From: Acanthamoeba sp. SK_2022b
Lineage: Eukaryota > Discosea > Longamoebia > Acanthamoebidae
Assembly: GCA_027943245.1 (NCBI GenBank)
Contig: JANDJZ010000301.1
Span: forward strand, 1-55,816
Direction: 5' to 3'
DNA: 55,816 bases
The notes beneath the pieces are model-generated. The model saw only the letters and a list, made by a program, of their open reading frames with translations, made no database searches and was not told the origin of the DNA. Made by a program: the position numbers and the translations under genes. Shown here piece after piece: positions 46,141 to 55,800 of this stretch (positions are counted from its first letter, which is position 1; the number at the start of each line of letters is the position of its first letter).

Positions 46141-47931
46141 ATGAGCGACTCGTCCTTACCCTTGAACCGGTTGCGCAAGTCGCTCATGGGCATGGCATTG
46201 CTTGCACTTCTGGCATCCACAGGATGCGCGGGGCTGCCGAACGACGTGGAAAGACCCGTGACCCATGCGCTGGTCGCGCCCCCTCAGTCAACGCCTTTAG
46301 GCCGCTTGCTGGAGCTGCAACGTGCCGAAACGGGCGCAAAACAGTCCACCTCCGCCTTCACCCTCCTGTCCGGCGCCCAGGCCGCCTACGGCGCACGGCT
46401 GGCCCTGGTCGAGGGTGCGCAGCAGACGCTGGACCTGCAGTACTACGCCATCCATGCCGACGAGAGCACGCAGCGCCTGCTGCGCGGCGTGGTGGAGGCG
46501 GCGCGGCGTGGCGTGCGGGTACGGGTGTTGCTGGACGACTTCCACAGCACGGGTGCGAATGCGCAGGTCATGCGGCTGGCCTTTGTGCCGGGCATAGAGA
46601 TGCGCATGTTCAACCCGCTGGCGGGCGCACGCAGTTCCGTGCTGGGGCGGGCCTATACGCTGTTGACGGATTTCCAGCGGGCGCAGCAGCGCATGCACAA
46701 CAAGCTCTTCATTGCCGACAACGCCATGGGCGTGATCGGGGGGCGCAATCTGGGCGATGCGTATTTCGACGCGGACAGCGCCAGCAATTTCGTGGACCTC
46801 GACGTGCTGGCTGCGGGGCCGGTGGTCGGCGATCTGTCACGCAGCTTCGACAGCTATTGGAACAACCCGCGCGCCTATCCGGTTCAGTCGCTCATCAGTC
46901 TCAAGGAGCTCAAGCAGCTGCGCGAGCGCTTTGCCGATGATGGCGATCAGGCGCAGGACGAGGACCCTACGCCTGCCGTTGCCGCCAAAGAGGCAAAGAC
47001 GGCTGAGCAGGCCGCCGAACACAGCCGCATCATCTGGGACCAGCAGCCCATGGATTTGCGCAAGGCGCCATGGACCTGGGCCTCGGCCGCCGTGCTGGTG
47101 GACCAGCCTGCCAAGATCCCGCTGGACAGGGATGACAGCCCGAGCACCAGTGCGGACGCGTCTGCGCCAGCCACACCCGCCCCGAACAGCCCGCAGGCCA
47201 AGCCTGCTGGCACGCTGCCCATGGGCCAGCCAACTCCGGCCTTGCGCCAGGCGGCGCGCCCAGTGCTGGAGGCCGATTCGGTAGTGGACGGCCTGCTGGC
47301 CCTGGTCCGCAAGACGCGGCGCGATCTGCTGGTGGTCTCGCCCTATTTCGTGCCCGGTCCGGACATGATGGAGGCGTTTCGCGGCGCGCGGCAACGCGGG
47401 GTGCGCGTGCGCATCCTGACCAATTCACTGGCCTCCAATGACGCGCCCCTGGCCCATGCCGGCTATGCGCGCCACCGCAAGGCGCTGCTGGAGATGGGCG
47501 TTGAACTCTACGAGATGCGCAGCACGGCGGCCAGTGTCCGCTCTGCGTTTGGCTCGGGCAGCAGTGGCGGTGGCGGTCCTTCAGGCGCCACGGGTGCCTC
47601 GCGCGCCATGCTGCACTCCAAGCTGCTGGTGGTGGATGGTCACCTGGTGGCAGTCGGCTCGATGAATCTGGACCTGCGCTCGCAACTGCAGAACACCGAG
47701 ATCGCCCTGCTCATCGCCAGCCGCGAGTTCGGCAGGCTGGCCACGCAAAGTATTGACGAGGGCCTGCAGGACGGCAGCTGGCGCGTGGAGATCGACAAGG
47801 ATGGAGGACTGGTCTGGCGGGCCTCGGAAGACAGCGACCGCGCCGACGAGCACAGCGAGCCCGATGCCAGCTGGGGCCTGCGCCTGATGCTCAAGCTCCT
47901 GGGCCCGCTGGCGCCGGACCACCTGCTGTAG
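46141..47931 (+). CDS. Phospholipase D family lipoprotein (cardiolipin synthase ClsC-like)
   Basis: The product has 596 residues. An N-terminal hydrophobic segment ends in a lipobox-like LLASTGC, so it is probably a membrane lipoprotein. Two HKD motifs are intact: His186 (HNKLFIAD) and His492 (HSKLLVVD), each followed by the Gly/Asn block (GGRNLGD and GSMNLDLRS). This layout is that of ClsC/YmdC-type enzymes that make cardiolipin from phospholipids. A Pro/Ala/Ser-rich linker of about 40 residues separates the halves. Start 46141 is chosen; upstream the frame is open but non-coding. The 3' end overlaps dusC by 41 bases. Confidence 0.85.
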   Translation: MSDSSLPLNRLRKSLMGMALLALLASTGCAGLPNDVERPVTHALVAPPQSTPLGRLLELQRAETGAKQSTSAFTLLSGAQAAYGARLALVEGAQQTLDLQYYAIHADESTQRLLRGVVEAARRGVRVRVLLDDFHSTGANAQVMRLAFVPGIEMRMFNPLAGARSSVLGRAYTLLTDFQRAQQRMHNKLFIADNAMGVIGGRNLGDAYFDADSASNFVDLDVLAAGPVVGDLSRSFDSYWNNPRAYPVQSLISLKELKQLRERFADDGDQAQDEDPTPAVAAKEAKTAEQAAEHSRIIWDQQPMDLRKAPWTWASAAVLVDQPAKIPLDRDDSPSTSADASAPATPAPNSPQAKPAGTLPMGQPTPALRQAARPVLEADSVVDGLLALVRKTRRDLLVVSPYFVPGPDMMEAFRGARQRGVRVRILTNSLASNDAPLAHAGYARHRKALLEMGVELYEMRSTAASVRSAFGSGSSGGGGPSGATGASRAMLHSKLLVVDGHLVAVGSMNLDLRSQLQNTEIALLIASREFGRLATQSIDEGLQDGSWRVEIDKDGGLVWRASEDSDRADEHSEPDASWGLRLMLKLLGPLAPDHLL

Positions 47932-48922
47932 GCGGGCGACAGCGCCACAACCCCGCCCACTCCTGGCGCCGAGCCAGCGCCTGGACCCAGAGGGTGATCT
48001 CGCGCTGATCGGTCTGGGTGCGCACCTCCTGATAGGCCTGCTCGGCCTCGGGAAAGCGGCGGCGCAGCAGGTTCAGCCATTGCTTGAGACGGCCTGCGCG
48101 CTGGCGCGGCTCCAGGTCCTCGCAGACCATGTCCCAGAAGCGCTGAACCTGGGGCACGAGGTCGCTCCAGCACACCTCGGCGGCCGGGGTCTGCTCACCT
48201 TCAACGGCGGCGCGAATGGCCAGCGCCAGGCCCGGGTCGGCAACGATTCCCCGCCCCAGCATCAGGTCGCTGCAACCCGATTGCTCGCGGCAGCGCAGCG
48301 CCTCCTGCACCGTCCATATCTCGCCGTTGGCCACCACGGGCACGGTCACGGATTCGCGGATGCGCGGGATCATCTCCCAGTAGGCGGGCGGGCGGTAGCC
48401 ATCGAGCTTGGTGCGGGCATGAACGACGATTTCGCAGGCACCGCCGGCCTGCATGGCCTGGGCGCATTCGGTCATCAGGGCGGTGTCGTTGAAGCCCAGC
48501 CGCATCTTGGCCGACACGGGCATGGCCGCTGGCACGGCGGCACGCACGGCGCCCACCACGCGCGCAATCTGTTCCGGGTCCTGCAGCAGCGCAGCGCCGC
48601 CGCCGTGGCGGTTGACCACCTTGGCCGGGCAGCCGAAGTTCAGGTCGATGCCCTCCGGCCCCAGGCGCGCCAGATTGGCCGCGTTGGCCGCCATGCTGTC
48701 CGGGTCCGATCCCAGCAACTGGGCCCGCACGGGCACCCCCGCCAGCGTCCGGCTGCCATTGTTCAATTCCGGCATGGTGCGCAGGAATACCTTGTCGGGC
48801 AGCAGCGTCCCCGTGACGCGGATGAACTCAGAGACGCAGCGGTCCGCACCGCCCACGCGCGTGAGCACATCGCGCAGCACGAAATCAAGCAAGCCCTCCA
48901 TGGGCGCCAGCAACAGTCTCAT
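47891..48922 (-). CDS. dusC: tRNA-dihydrouridine(16) synthase DusC-like
   Basis: The product has 343 residues. It reduces a uridine in the tRNA D-loop with FMN and NADPH. The N-terminal MRLLLAPMEGLLDFVLRDVL and the active-site Cys98 in DLNFGCPAKVVNRHGGGAAL are typical of the DusC subgroup. An FMN-phosphate region VVANGEIWTVQEAL is also visible. The last 41 bases overlap the end of the PLD-family gene on the other strand, and the C-terminal tail there (Pro/Gly/Ala-rich) is not part of the family fold. Confidence 0.88.
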   Translation of the reverse strand: MRLLLAPMEGLLDFVLRDVLTRVGGADRCVSEFIRVTGTLLPDKVFLRTMPELNNGSRTLAGVPVRAQLLGSDPDSMAANAANLARLGPEGIDLNFGCPAKVVNRHGGGAALLQDPEQIARVVGAVRAAVPAAMPVSAKMRLGFNDTALMTECAQAMQAGGACEIVVHARTKLDGYRPPAYWEMIPRIRESVTVPVVANGEIWTVQEALRCREQSGCSDLMLGRGIVADPGLALAIRAAVEGEQTPAAEVCWSDLVPQVQRFWDMVCEDLEPRQRAGRLKQWLNLLRRRFPEAEQAYQEVRTQTDQREITLWVQALARRQEWAGLWRCRPPTAGGPAPAGPGA

Positions 48923-49150
48923 CAGCTGTGTTCCGGGGCCTGCAGCCCCGTCTTCCTGTTACAGATCAAACAATATTCCTGCGGCCCGTATTGGCCGCCT
49001 GCCCCTTCGAATCGCCCCTCATCAAGGCGGCGGCAGGCGATTGTGCCCTTGCCGCAGCAAGTTGCACCGGACCAGTTGTCATGGCTTTTTCACGCCACGG
49101 TCATTCATGTAACGTGCAATCGGGGCTTGTCGGACTCCCCTGCCCCAACC

Positions 49151-49696
49151 ATGCTGCTGCAAAAAACCGCCAAGGCCCTTGAAGAGCTGCAGCCCGGCCG
49201 GCGCAGCCTGCCGCTGCGCGAGCGCTCGGTGCTGCTGATGGCCGATGGCCGCACCGAGGAGCAGCTGCAGCAGGTGCTGGGTGCCCAGGCCAGGGAGCTG
49301 GTACAGCAGCTGATAGACAGCGGCCATCTTCAGCGCCTGGCCGGCAATGCCATCGAAACATCGCCCCAGCCGCAGGGCCCCGCGATGGCGCCAGCCGCTG
49401 CCAGGGAACCCTCTTCACCAGGCCCTGCCGCCACGCTGAATCTGGCCGGCACACGCATGTATCTGTTCGACCTGTGCGAGCGCATGTTCGCCAACCGCCA
49501 TGAGGACAAGGCCCAGGTGCTGCGCCATCTGCTGCGCGAAGCGCGCGACCTGGCGGCTCTGCAGGCCGCCGCCTTGCAGCTGCTGCAGACCGTGCAGGAG
49601 CATGCCGGCAACGAGCGCGCGGATGCGCTGCGCGAGCGGCTGCAGCATCTGCTGCCCCAGCAGGCAAACGAGTCAATGGCAGCGCAAGGCGCCTGA
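49151..49696 (+). CDS. Hypothetical protein with a possible N-terminal winged-helix segment
   Basis: The product has 181 residues. I do not recognise a named family. Residues about 15-65 (RRSLPLRERSVLLMADGRTE, then a helix QLQQVL and LVQQLIDSGHLQRLAG) resemble a winged-helix pattern seen in some proteobacterial regulators. A Pro/Ala/Ser-rich linker follows (residues about 70-95), then an all-helical C-terminal part rich in Leu, Arg and Gln. No signal peptide or membrane segment is seen. Start 49151 is chosen because the upstream part of the open frame runs antisense through dusC. Confidence 0.55.
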   Translation: MLLQKTAKALEELQPGRRSLPLRERSVLLMADGRTEEQLQQVLGAQARELVQQLIDSGHLQRLAGNAIETSPQPQGPAMAPAAAREPSSPGPAATLNLAGTRMYLFDLCERMFANRHEDKAQVLRHLLREARDLAALQAAALQLLQTVQEHAGNERADALRERLQHLLPQQANESMAAQGA

Positions 49697-49723
49697 CCGG
49701 GATGAAAGCGTGGGTGCCGGCGA

Positions 49724-50935
49724 TCAGCGAGGCGCCAGGCGCCACAGCGAGGTGACTTCGGCAGCGCGTGCGGCGTGCAGCGGATCGGCAGCGTCCGCAG
49801 CCTTCCCATGGCGCGGGCGGATGTCCTCTCGGCCCAGGACCTGCAGGCCAGCGGCCTCGATCCACTCCAGCAATTGCTCGCGCGAGCGCAGTTGCAGATG
49901 CTCGGCCAGATCCGACAGGATCAGCCAGCCTTCGCCGCCCGGCAGCAGATGCGCTGCAAGGCCTTGCACAAAGCCGCGCAGCATGCGGCTGCCTTCGTCG
50001 TAGACGGCCTGCTCCAGCAGGGAGCTGGCCTTGCCCGGCAACCACGGTGGATTGCAGACCACCAGGGCGGCCCGGCCTTCGGGGAACAGGTCTGCCTTGA
50101 GCAGGCTCACGCGCTGCGCCAATCCCAGTCGCTGCAGGTTGTCCTGCGCACAGGCCAGGGCCCGGTCGCTCAGATCGGTGGCCACCACCTGCCGCACGCC
50201 ACGGTGCAGCAAGAGAGCGGAAAGCACACCCGTGCCCGTGCCGATATCCCAGACCGCGGCATCGGCCTGCTGGGCTGCGGCCGGCAGGGGCGCCTGCGCC
50301 ACCAGATCCAGGTACTCGCCGCGCACCGGGGAGAACACGCCGTAGTGCGGATGAATGCTGAACTCCGGCATGCCCGGCACAGCCAGGGCCACGCCCTTCT
50401 TGCGCCACTCATGCGCGCCCAGCGCGCCCAGCAGTTCACGCAAGGGAACGATGACGCTGCGCGCACCCTGATCGGCGGGAATGTCGCCCCAGGCCTCACG
50501 GCAGGCCTCGCTCCAGTCCGGGGCGCGGCGCAGGGCGCAATGCCAGCTGGCATCGAGCTCGATCATCACGCTGGACAGAATGCGTGCCCGCTGCGCCAGC
50601 GCCTGGCGGTGCAGGTGGAAGGCATGGGGAAAGACAGGCTGGGCGTCTTCCTTGCCGGCCCGCCGATGGCGAGCCTTGGCGGACGTCTCACGTGCAGGCT
50701 TGTCCAGGCGGCGGCCCAGCGCCGACAGCAATTGCCTGGCATTCTGGAAATCGCCACGCCACAGCATCGCCTGGCCTTCGCAGGCCAGGCGGTAGGCGCT
50801 GTCGGCAGACAGGCTGTCGTCGGCGATGACGATGCGGCGCGGTGCGGTCATGGTGCTGTCCGCGCGCCACAGCGCTGCCTGCGTGGCCTCGTTCTCCTGC
50901 CATTGCAGCAGGGACCAGTTCTGGGAAGAGGACAA
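49724..50935 (-). CDS. Class I SAM-dependent methyltransferase (NPPW type)
   Basis: The product has 403 residues. The C-terminal half carries a Rossmann methyltransferase domain: motif I DIGTGTGVLSALLL near residue 229 and the catalytic VVCNPPWLPG near residue 294. The NPPW/NPPY motif marks enzymes that methylate nitrogen on rRNA bases or on protein glutamine. The N-terminal half is not recognised and may bind the substrate. The natural substrate cannot be named from this sequence. It is convergent with the hypothetical gene at 49151-49696. Confidence 0.75.
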   Translation of the reverse strand: MSSSQNWSLLQWQENEATQAALWRADSTMTAPRRIVIADDSLSADSAYRLACEGQAMLWRGDFQNARQLLSALGRRLDKPARETSAKARHRRAGKEDAQPVFPHAFHLHRQALAQRARILSSVMIELDASWHCALRRAPDWSEACREAWGDIPADQGARSVIVPLRELLGALGAHEWRKKGVALAVPGMPEFSIHPHYGVFSPVRGEYLDLVAQAPLPAAAQQADAAVWDIGTGTGVLSALLLHRGVRQVVATDLSDRALACAQDNLQRLGLAQRVSLLKADLFPEGRAALVVCNPPWLPGKASSLLEQAVYDEGSRMLRGFVQGLAAHLLPGGEGWLILSDLAEHLQLRSREQLLEWIEAAGLQVLGREDIRPRHGKAADAADPLHAARAAEVTSLWRLAPR

Positions 50936-50985
50936 GGCCTGCTGCTCCGTGAGTGATTTAGGGGGAAGGCGGGTCGGAGACCCGA

Positions 50986-51507
50986 TCAGTTCAGTGCGCG
51001 CTTGAGCCGCACTTCCTCGATCTTGAGACCGCCCACCTGGGCCGTCTTGGCGGTGGACATTTCGCGCTTGAAGCCGGCGAGCTCGTGAAAGCGCAGCGCG
51101 CGTTCATTGCGCAGCGGCACCCACGACGTGACATTGGTGCAGCCTTCTTCAAGCAGGCCGTCGCGTGCGGCGTCCCACAGGGCCACGCCCACACCCTGAT
51201 TCCAGTGGGTAGGTGCAGCATAGATGGCCCAGATTTCACCGGTGGTCTGGCGCGACTTCTCATCGCGCGAGCGGTCGAAGCCGACGAAGCCGACGATCTT
51301 GTCGCCATCGATGGCGACCTGAACCTGGGGCTCGCAAAATTCAATGGCTTCGCGCCAATAGGCCTGGCGTTTTTCTACCGACGACATGCTCTTGAGCTGG
51401 TCATCGGGAACCAGACCTCGGTAAGCCTCCATGGCGGAAGCAGTATGGATCTGGGCAATCGCTTTTGCATCGCGGAGAGTGGCTGGACGAACCTGGATAC
51501 TAGACAT
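50986..51507 (-). CDS. GNAT family N-acetyltransferase
   Basis: The product has 173 residues and one GNAT domain. Typical elements are the N-terminal IQVRPATLRDAKAIAQIH, the central beta strand GEIWAIYAAPTHWNQGVGVA with the acetyl-CoA loop, and the C-terminal NERALRFHELAGFKRE. The acceptor is unknown. It stands 50 bases before the methyltransferase gene on the same strand, so they may be co-transcribed. Confidence 0.85.
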   Translation of the reverse strand: MSSIQVRPATLRDAKAIAQIHTASAMEAYRGLVPDDQLKSMSSVEKRQAYWREAIEFCEPQVQVAIDGDKIVGFVGFDRSRDEKSRQTTGEIWAIYAAPTHWNQGVGVALWDAARDGLLEEGCTNVTSWVPLRNERALRFHELAGFKREMSTAKTAQVGGLKIEEVRLKRALN

Positions 51508-51570
51508 GGAAAAACCGAAACGAAAACAGGTGAAAATAGAAGGGCGTGATTTTCACCGGAATCGCGCTTT

Positions 51571-51604
51571 TTGCGTGCATCGAGCCCCTTAGCCATGCAC
51601 GCAA
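51571..51604. repeat. Perfect 10-base inverted repeat downstream of the aldehyde dehydrogenase gene
   Basis: TTGCGTGCAT (51571-51580) and ATGCACGCAA (51595-51604) form a perfect stem with a 14-base loop, between the divergent GNAT start and the aldehyde dehydrogenase stop. There is no T run after it on either strand. Confidence 0.55.
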
Positions 51605-51651
51605 GTACGGCTGTGCTCGTTTTCTTGCCCTCGGCTATCGGATGTGCTATG

Positions 51652-51670
51652 TGCTCTTCAAAAAAGAGCA
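51652..51670. repeat. Short perfect hairpin downstream of the aldehyde dehydrogenase gene
   Basis: TGCTCTT (51652-51658) and AAGAGCA (51664-51670) form a 7-base stem around CAAAA. It lies about 95 bases beyond the aldehyde dehydrogenase stop. It lacks a trailing T run, so terminator activity is uncertain. Confidence 0.45.
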
Positions 51671-51763
51671 GCTAGTGCATGCAACACAAGGCTCGCCAAG
51701 GAATCAGTTGACAATTCCTCACGATGCAGGCATGCCCGGCAGCACGCCCGATCGAGCCCTTGC

Positions 51764-53200
51764 TCACAGCCAGCGGCGCATCAGTTCCATGATGCGATCG
51801 AACTTCGCACCATAGGGCGGATACAGCATGGCGGCCCCTGACCAGCGCGACTGCACGAACACCGCCTTCTGATGGCTCAGCCGCGCAAAGCCCTGCTCCG
51901 AATGATAGGCACCCCAACCGCTGTCGCCCACGCCACCGAAGGGCAGGTTCTCGTGCGCGAAGTGCAGCAGGGTGTCATTGACCGTCACCCCGCCGCTGAT
52001 GGTGCGTGACAACACCGCATCACGCACCTTCTCGTCGCGGCCGAACCAGTACAGCGCCAGCGGCCTGGGCCCGGCATTGATGGCCGAGACCACGTCGTCC
52101 AGCCTGTCGTAGCTGATCACGGGCAGGATGGGGCCGAAGATCTCCTCCTGCATGAGCTGCATCTGGCTGGTGGCATTGAAGACCAGGGCCGGTGCCATCT
52201 GGCGCTCCACGGCATCACCCCAGGCCATGTCCGCCCCCTCCTGGCTGGCGCCGCCGTCCTCCATCCATTCGACATGGGCGCCCATGCCCTGGGCCTGGCG
52301 CAGCATCTGCCGCAGGCGGGCCAGGTGGCGCTTGGTGAGGATGGCGGCATAGTCCGGGTTGCCGGCAAAGCGCGGGAACAGCCGCTGCGCGGCGGCGCGA
52401 AAGGCCTCGGCGAATTCGGCCTCCTGTCCACGCGGCAGCAGCACGTAGTCGGGGGCAATGCAGGTCTGGCCTGCGTTGACGAGCTTGCCATGTGCGATCT
52501 TGAGCGCCGCCTCCTTCAGGTCGCAGTCGGTGGAGACGATGCAGGGCGACTTGCCGCCCAGCTCCAGCGTGGTCGGCGTCAGGTGCGCTGCGGCCGCCTG
52601 GGCCACGCGCCGGCCCACGGCCGTCGATCCGGTGAACAGCAAGTGGTCGAAGTGCAGGCCCGAGAACTGCGTGGCCACGCTCACATCGCCTTCGATCACG
52701 GCGAACTCCTCGGGCGCAAAGAACTGCCCCACCAGCGCGGCCAGTTGCGCCGACGTGTGCGGCGTGAGTTCGCTGGGCTTGAGCATGACGCGGTTGCCCG
52801 CTGCCAGGGCCGTGATGGCAGGCCCCAGCGCCAGCTGCACCGGATAGTTCCACGGGGAGATCACCCCCACCACGCCCAGCGGCTGGCGCTCTATCCACCC
52901 CCGGCCCGGCATGAGTATCAGCGGCGTGCGCACCCGCTGGCGCCCCGACCAGCGCGCCAGATGGCGCAGCGTGTGCTTGAGCAGGTTGCGCAGCACGAAC
53001 AGCTCCACCATCTCGGTCAACCGTGGCGAGCGCATGCCGAAGTCGGCCTGCACTGCGGCAGCCAGCACGGGGCCGTGCTCGTCCAGCAGCTTTTGCATGC
53101 GCAGCAGCCTCTCGCGGCGCACCAGCAGCGGCACGTCCACCTGCGCCCGGCTGGCCTGGTACTGAAGTTCGAAGACGCGATGAAGATCCATCTGGGTCAT
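51764..53200 (-). CDS. Aldehyde dehydrogenase, coniferyl-aldehyde dehydrogenase type
   Basis: The product has 478 residues. It oxidises an aldehyde to the acid with NAD(P). Catalytic Cys247 (NAGQTCIAP) and Glu213 (LELGGKSP) are present, as is Asn118 in SPWNYPVQLALGP. The N-terminal length and the C-terminal NDTLLHFAHENLPFGGVGDS block match the coniferyl aldehyde dehydrogenase subgroup, which also accepts aliphatic aldehydes. Start 53200 (MTQMDLHRVF) is chosen; ATG 53191 is also possible. It is isolated from the clpB transcript by the terminator upstream. Confidence 0.85.
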   Translation of the reverse strand: MTQMDLHRVFELQYQASRAQVDVPLLVRRERLLRMQKLLDEHGPVLAAAVQADFGMRSPRLTEMVELFVLRNLLKHTLRHLARWSGRQRVRTPLILMPGRGWIERQPLGVVGVISPWNYPVQLALGPAITALAAGNRVMLKPSELTPHTSAQLAALVGQFFAPEEFAVIEGDVSVATQFSGLHFDHLLFTGSTAVGRRVAQAAAAHLTPTTLELGGKSPCIVSTDCDLKEAALKIAHGKLVNAGQTCIAPDYVLLPRGQEAEFAEAFRAAAQRLFPRFAGNPDYAAILTKRHLARLRQMLRQAQGMGAHVEWMEDGGASQEGADMAWGDAVERQMAPALVFNATSQMQLMQEEIFGPILPVISYDRLDDVVSAINAGPRPLALYWFGRDEKVRDAVLSRTISGGVTVNDTLLHFAHENLPFGGVGDSGWGAYHSEQGFARLSHQKAVFVQSRWSGAAMLYPPYGAKFDRIMELMRRWL

Positions 53201-53299
53201 AGGGCTCAATGGTAAGAAGACGCGGCAGACGCTCTCATGCTGCACAGGCCGCCTGCGGGTTGGCTGGATACGGCGGCAAGCAGCCAGAACGGCTCGGAG

Positions 53300-53328
53300 A
53301 AAAAAAAGGGAGCCTTGCACGGGCTCCC
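53300..53328 (-). terminator. Strong intrinsic terminator behind the clpB operon
   Basis: On the minus strand GGGAGCC and GGCTCCC form a perfect 7-base stem (arms 53322-53328 and 53308-53314) with a 7-base loop, followed by eight T (53300-53307). It ends the clpB-membrane protein transcript 83 bases after the last stop and sits upstream of the aldehyde dehydrogenase start. Confidence 0.9.
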
Positions 53329-53410
53329 GAGGGTTACAGACTATACGGGCCGATATGCGCGGCCTGGGCGCGAAGATGCGCAGGCCGCGTAAAGGCTGCA
53401 GCAAGACGCT

Positions 53411-53770
53411 TCAGGGCTCGCGCACTTCACGGGGCTGAACGTCGGTCACCTCGCCCGCTCCCGGCAGCACGCCTGCGCCTGCACCTGCGCGACGGCCACC
53501 GCCTTCAGCCGCGCCGTAGGCGCGCTGCGGGCGCTGGGCCATCCACTCGGAGCCGGAGCGGTAGACGGTCTGCCAGCCAGCCCGCGGGCTCATGCGCATG
53601 GCCCAGGGCATGACCGGCTGGCCGGTGAGCCTGGCCCACAGCGCCCGCACGGCCCAGACCAGGGCCAGCAGCGCCGCTGCGGTGAGCAGGCTGACAAAGA
53701 AGACCAGGCCCACAAGCATCAGCAGGATGCGAACGGCCCAGCGGGTCAGGGTGGCGACGAAATCGTTCAA
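53411..53770 (-). CDS. Small membrane protein of unknown function, behind clpB
   Basis: The product has 119 residues. The N-terminal half holds a long hydrophobic region (WAVRILLMLVGLVFFVSLL, then ALLALVWAVRALWARL), probably two closely spaced membrane segments or one long hairpin. The rest is Gly/Arg-rich and low in complexity. No known domain is recognised. It starts 30 bases after clpB on the same strand and is followed by a terminator, so it is probably a member of the clpB transcript. Confidence 0.7.
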   Translation of the reverse strand: MNDFVATLTRWAVRILLMLVGLVFFVSLLTAAALLALVWAVRALWARLTGQPVMPWAMRMSPRAGWQTVYRSGSEWMAQRPQRAYGAAEGGGRRAGAGAGVLPGAGEVTDVQPREVREP

Positions 53771-53800
53771 AGCAAAGCCTTTCTTGGCTGGCCCGGTGCG

Positions 53801-55241
53801 TCAGGCGGAGTCTGCCGCATCGAACCGGAATACGCCCGGTTCCTGTACCGGGTCCACATGCACCGCAATCGTGCTCTTGGGCGGGAAGCGCCCTTCAAGC
53901 AGCAGTTTCGACAACGGATTCTCGATCCGCTGCTGTATCGCGCGCTTGAGCGGCCGGGCCCCGAAAACGGGATCGAAGCCCACCTTGGCCAGTTCGGCCA
54001 GTGCCTGGTCGGACACCTGCAGCGCAAGGTCCATTTTCTCCAAACGCCGCTCCAGCAGCTTGAGCTGAATCCTTGCGATCGACTCGATATTCTTCGCGTC
54101 GAGCGCGTGGAACACCACGGTCTCGTCGATGCGGTTGAGGAATTCGGGTCGGAAATGGTTCTTGAGTTCCCCCCAGACCGCGTCTTTCACATCATCGTAA
54201 TCCTCGCCGACCATGGCCTGGATCAGCAAAGAGCCTATGTTGCTCGTCATCACGATGACCGTATTCTTGAAGTCCACGGTGCGGCCCTGGCCGTCGGTCA
54301 GCCGGCCGTCGTCCAGTACCTGCAGCAGCACGTTGAAGACGTCGGGATGGGCCTTCTCCACCTCGTCGAGCAGCAGCACGCTGTAGGGCTTGCGGCGAAC
54401 GGCCTCGGTCAGGTAGCCGCCTTCCTCGTAGCCCACGTAGCCGGGCGGCGCGCCGATCAGGCGGGCCACGGAATGCTTTTCCATGAACTCGCTCATGTCG
54501 ATGCGCACCAGATGGTCTTCGCTGTCGAACAGGAAGCCGGCCAGCGCCTTGCACAGTTCCGTCTTGCCCACGCCCGTGGGGCCCAGGAACAGGAAGGAAC
54601 CGGTGGGCCGGTTGGGATCGGACAGGCCCGAGCGCGAACGGCGGATGGCGTTGGCCACGGCCGAGATGGCCTCGTCCTGGCCGACGACGCGGTCATGCAG
54701 CCGGTCTTCCATGCGCAGCAGCTTGTCCTTCTCGCCCTGCATCATCTTGGCCACGGGAATGCCCGTGGCACGGCTGACCACCTCGGCAATCTCCTCGGCG
54801 CCCACATGGGTGCGCAGCAATCTGTGGGCGGGCGCACCGCCCTGCCCCTGCTCGCTGGCCTGGGCTTCGTTGAGCTGCTTTTCCAGCGAGGGCAGCTTGC
54901 CGTACTGCAGCTCGGCCACCTTGTTGAAGTCGCCCTTGCGCTTGAGCTCGTCGATCTGGATACGGATCTGGTCGATCTCCTTGCGGATCTGCTCGGAGCC
55001 CTGGGCGCTGGCCTTCTCGCTCTTCCACACGTCTTCGAGGTCGGCGTACTCGCGCTCCAGGCTGCCGAGTTCTTCCTCGATCAGTTGCAGGCGCTTTTGC
55101 GAGGCCTCGTCCTTTTCCTTCTTCATGGCCTCGCGCTCGATCTTGAGCTGGATCATGCGGCGCTCGAGCTTGTCCATGACCTCGGGCTTGGAGTCGATCT
55201 CGATCTTGATCTTGGCCGCAGCCTCGTCGATCAGGTCGATG

Positions 55242-55276
<35 letters not shown>

Positions 55277-55754
55277 GTGGCTCAGCTCGGCCGCGGCCAC
55301 AATGGCCGGGTCGGTGATGTCCACGCCGTGGTGGGCCTCGTAGCGCACCTGCAGGCCGCGCAGGATGGCGATGGTGTCCTCGACCGAGGGCTCCTCGACC
55401 AGCACCTTCTGGAAGCGCCGCTCCAGCGCCGCATCCTTTTCGATGTACTTGCGGTATTCATCGAGCGTGGTCGCGCCGATGCAGTGCAGCTCGCCGCGCG
55501 CCAGGGCCGGCTTGAGCATGTTGCCCGCGTCCATGGCGCCGTCGGCCTTGCCGGCACCGACCATGGTGTGGATCTCGTCGATGAACAGGATGATGCGCCC
55601 CTCTTCCTGGGCCACTTCCTTGAGCACGGACTTCAGGCGTTCCTCGAAGTCGCCGCGGTACTTGGCGCCGGCCAGCAGGCCCGCCATGTCCAGCGACAGC
55701 ACGCGCTTGTTCTTGAGGCTTTCGGGCACCTCGCCGGCCACGATGCGCTGGGCC

Positions 55755-55800
<46 letters not shown>

